A stretch of 35,894 bases of DNA, taken from the NCBI GenBank assembly GCA_910592205.1, contig CAJVPJ010000195.1:1-35894 (forward strand), read 5' to 3'. The translations under genes were made by a program, and so were the position numbers. The notes under the pieces are model-generated. The model worked only from the letters and a program-made list of their open reading frames with translations. It ran no database searches and had not been told where the DNA came from. Shown in pieces: positions 35,676 to 35,894 of the stretch (positions are counted from its first letter, which is position 1; every line of letters begins with the position of its first letter). This DNA comes from Paraglomus occultum. Taxonomy: Eukaryota; Glomeromycota; Glomeromycetes; Paraglomerales; Paraglomeraceae.

Positions 35676-35894
35676 CTAAATAAACATATATCTTGTTTGT
35701 GTTGAATAATTCGTTCGTTTTTTCTCGATTTCCTGCTTTAAGTGTCTTAAGCTTGAAACAAATGAACTGTTTACTCGTATATCATTCTGCTGCAAATAAT
35801 TATGTAAATTTTGACTGCTTTCTATAGCCATTTGTTAGATACAATAGAAACCTCGTCTTTGTCGTTATCTTCTCCCTCACCCTCAGGAGCTTCT
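35676..35894 (-). CDS. Possible 3' end of a gene running out of the window
   Basis: An acidic exon ('EAPEGEGEDNDKDE') enters from the window edge and ends at 35852 before a GTTTCT donor. After 62 bases a TTTGCAG acceptor opens a 38-codon exon (35789-35676) with 'VNSSFVSSLRHLKQEIEKKR' and a stop. Both are phase 0 and the second has a helix-like pattern. The donor is weak and no family is recognised. If the splice is not used, the first frame ends at TAG about 35824. Confidence 0.35.

Noticed and set aside
35840-35894. 'APE' in the acidic edge exon taken as the kinase subdomain VIII motif
   Set aside because: The surrounding residues are an acidic low-complexity run, and no DIYSFG-type or other catalytic motif follows before the kinase-tail fragment.

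Overview
The window is nuclear DNA of a filamentous fungus. The evidence is an AreA/NIT2-type GATA factor whose finger is nearly identical to the ascomycete/mucoromycete consensus, genes split by many short GT-AG introns (mostly 60-230 bases), and very AT-rich intergenic DNA full of homopolymers and simple repeats. A kinase-type C-terminal tail in the style of the expanded kinase families of arbuscular mycorrhizal fungi, together with a broken transposase-like gene and small inverted-repeat elements, suggests a Glomeromycotina/Mucoromycota genome. That placement is an inference from family resemblance, not a search result.

Layout. 1-950: remnant of a transposon-type gene with an in-frame stop and a frameshift. 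3494-6668 (minus): a three-exon AreA-type nitrogen regulator of 974 aa. 6669-about 15800: about 9 kb of AT-rich, repeat-rich DNA with no gene I can defend. 16523-18147 (minus): an unrecognised multi-exon gene whose first five exons join in consistent phase. 20522-21999 (minus): a six-exon methylthioribulose-1-phosphate dehydratase gene (methionine salvage) that includes two microexons of 24 and 26 bases. 22637-23182 (minus) and 23164-23382 (plus): two unrecognised small ORFs whose starts overlap. 23383-28533: about 5 kb without a supported gene. 28534-30213 (plus): a four-exon secreted subtilisin-like protease of 438 aa with an intact catalytic triad. 31989-32874 (minus): two exons of an unrecognised protein with a duplicated PEGY motif. 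34187-34318: a short pogo/Tc1-mariner-like MITE. 35081-35336 (minus): a frameshifted kinase-tail fragment. 35676-35894 (minus): possible 3' end of another gene that runs out of the window.

The firmly identified genes fit a nutrient-acquisition theme: a nitrogen-catabolite activator, a secreted protease and sulfur/methionine recycling. They are far apart, lie on both strands, and nothing in the sequence shows that they form a functional cluster. The main points worth a second look are the microexons, the AreA architecture (22-glutamine and 12-glutamine tracts, no visible C-terminal NmrA-type motif), the unknown multi-exon gene, the kinase-tail/PEGY locus broken up by mobile DNA, and the small transposon footprints.
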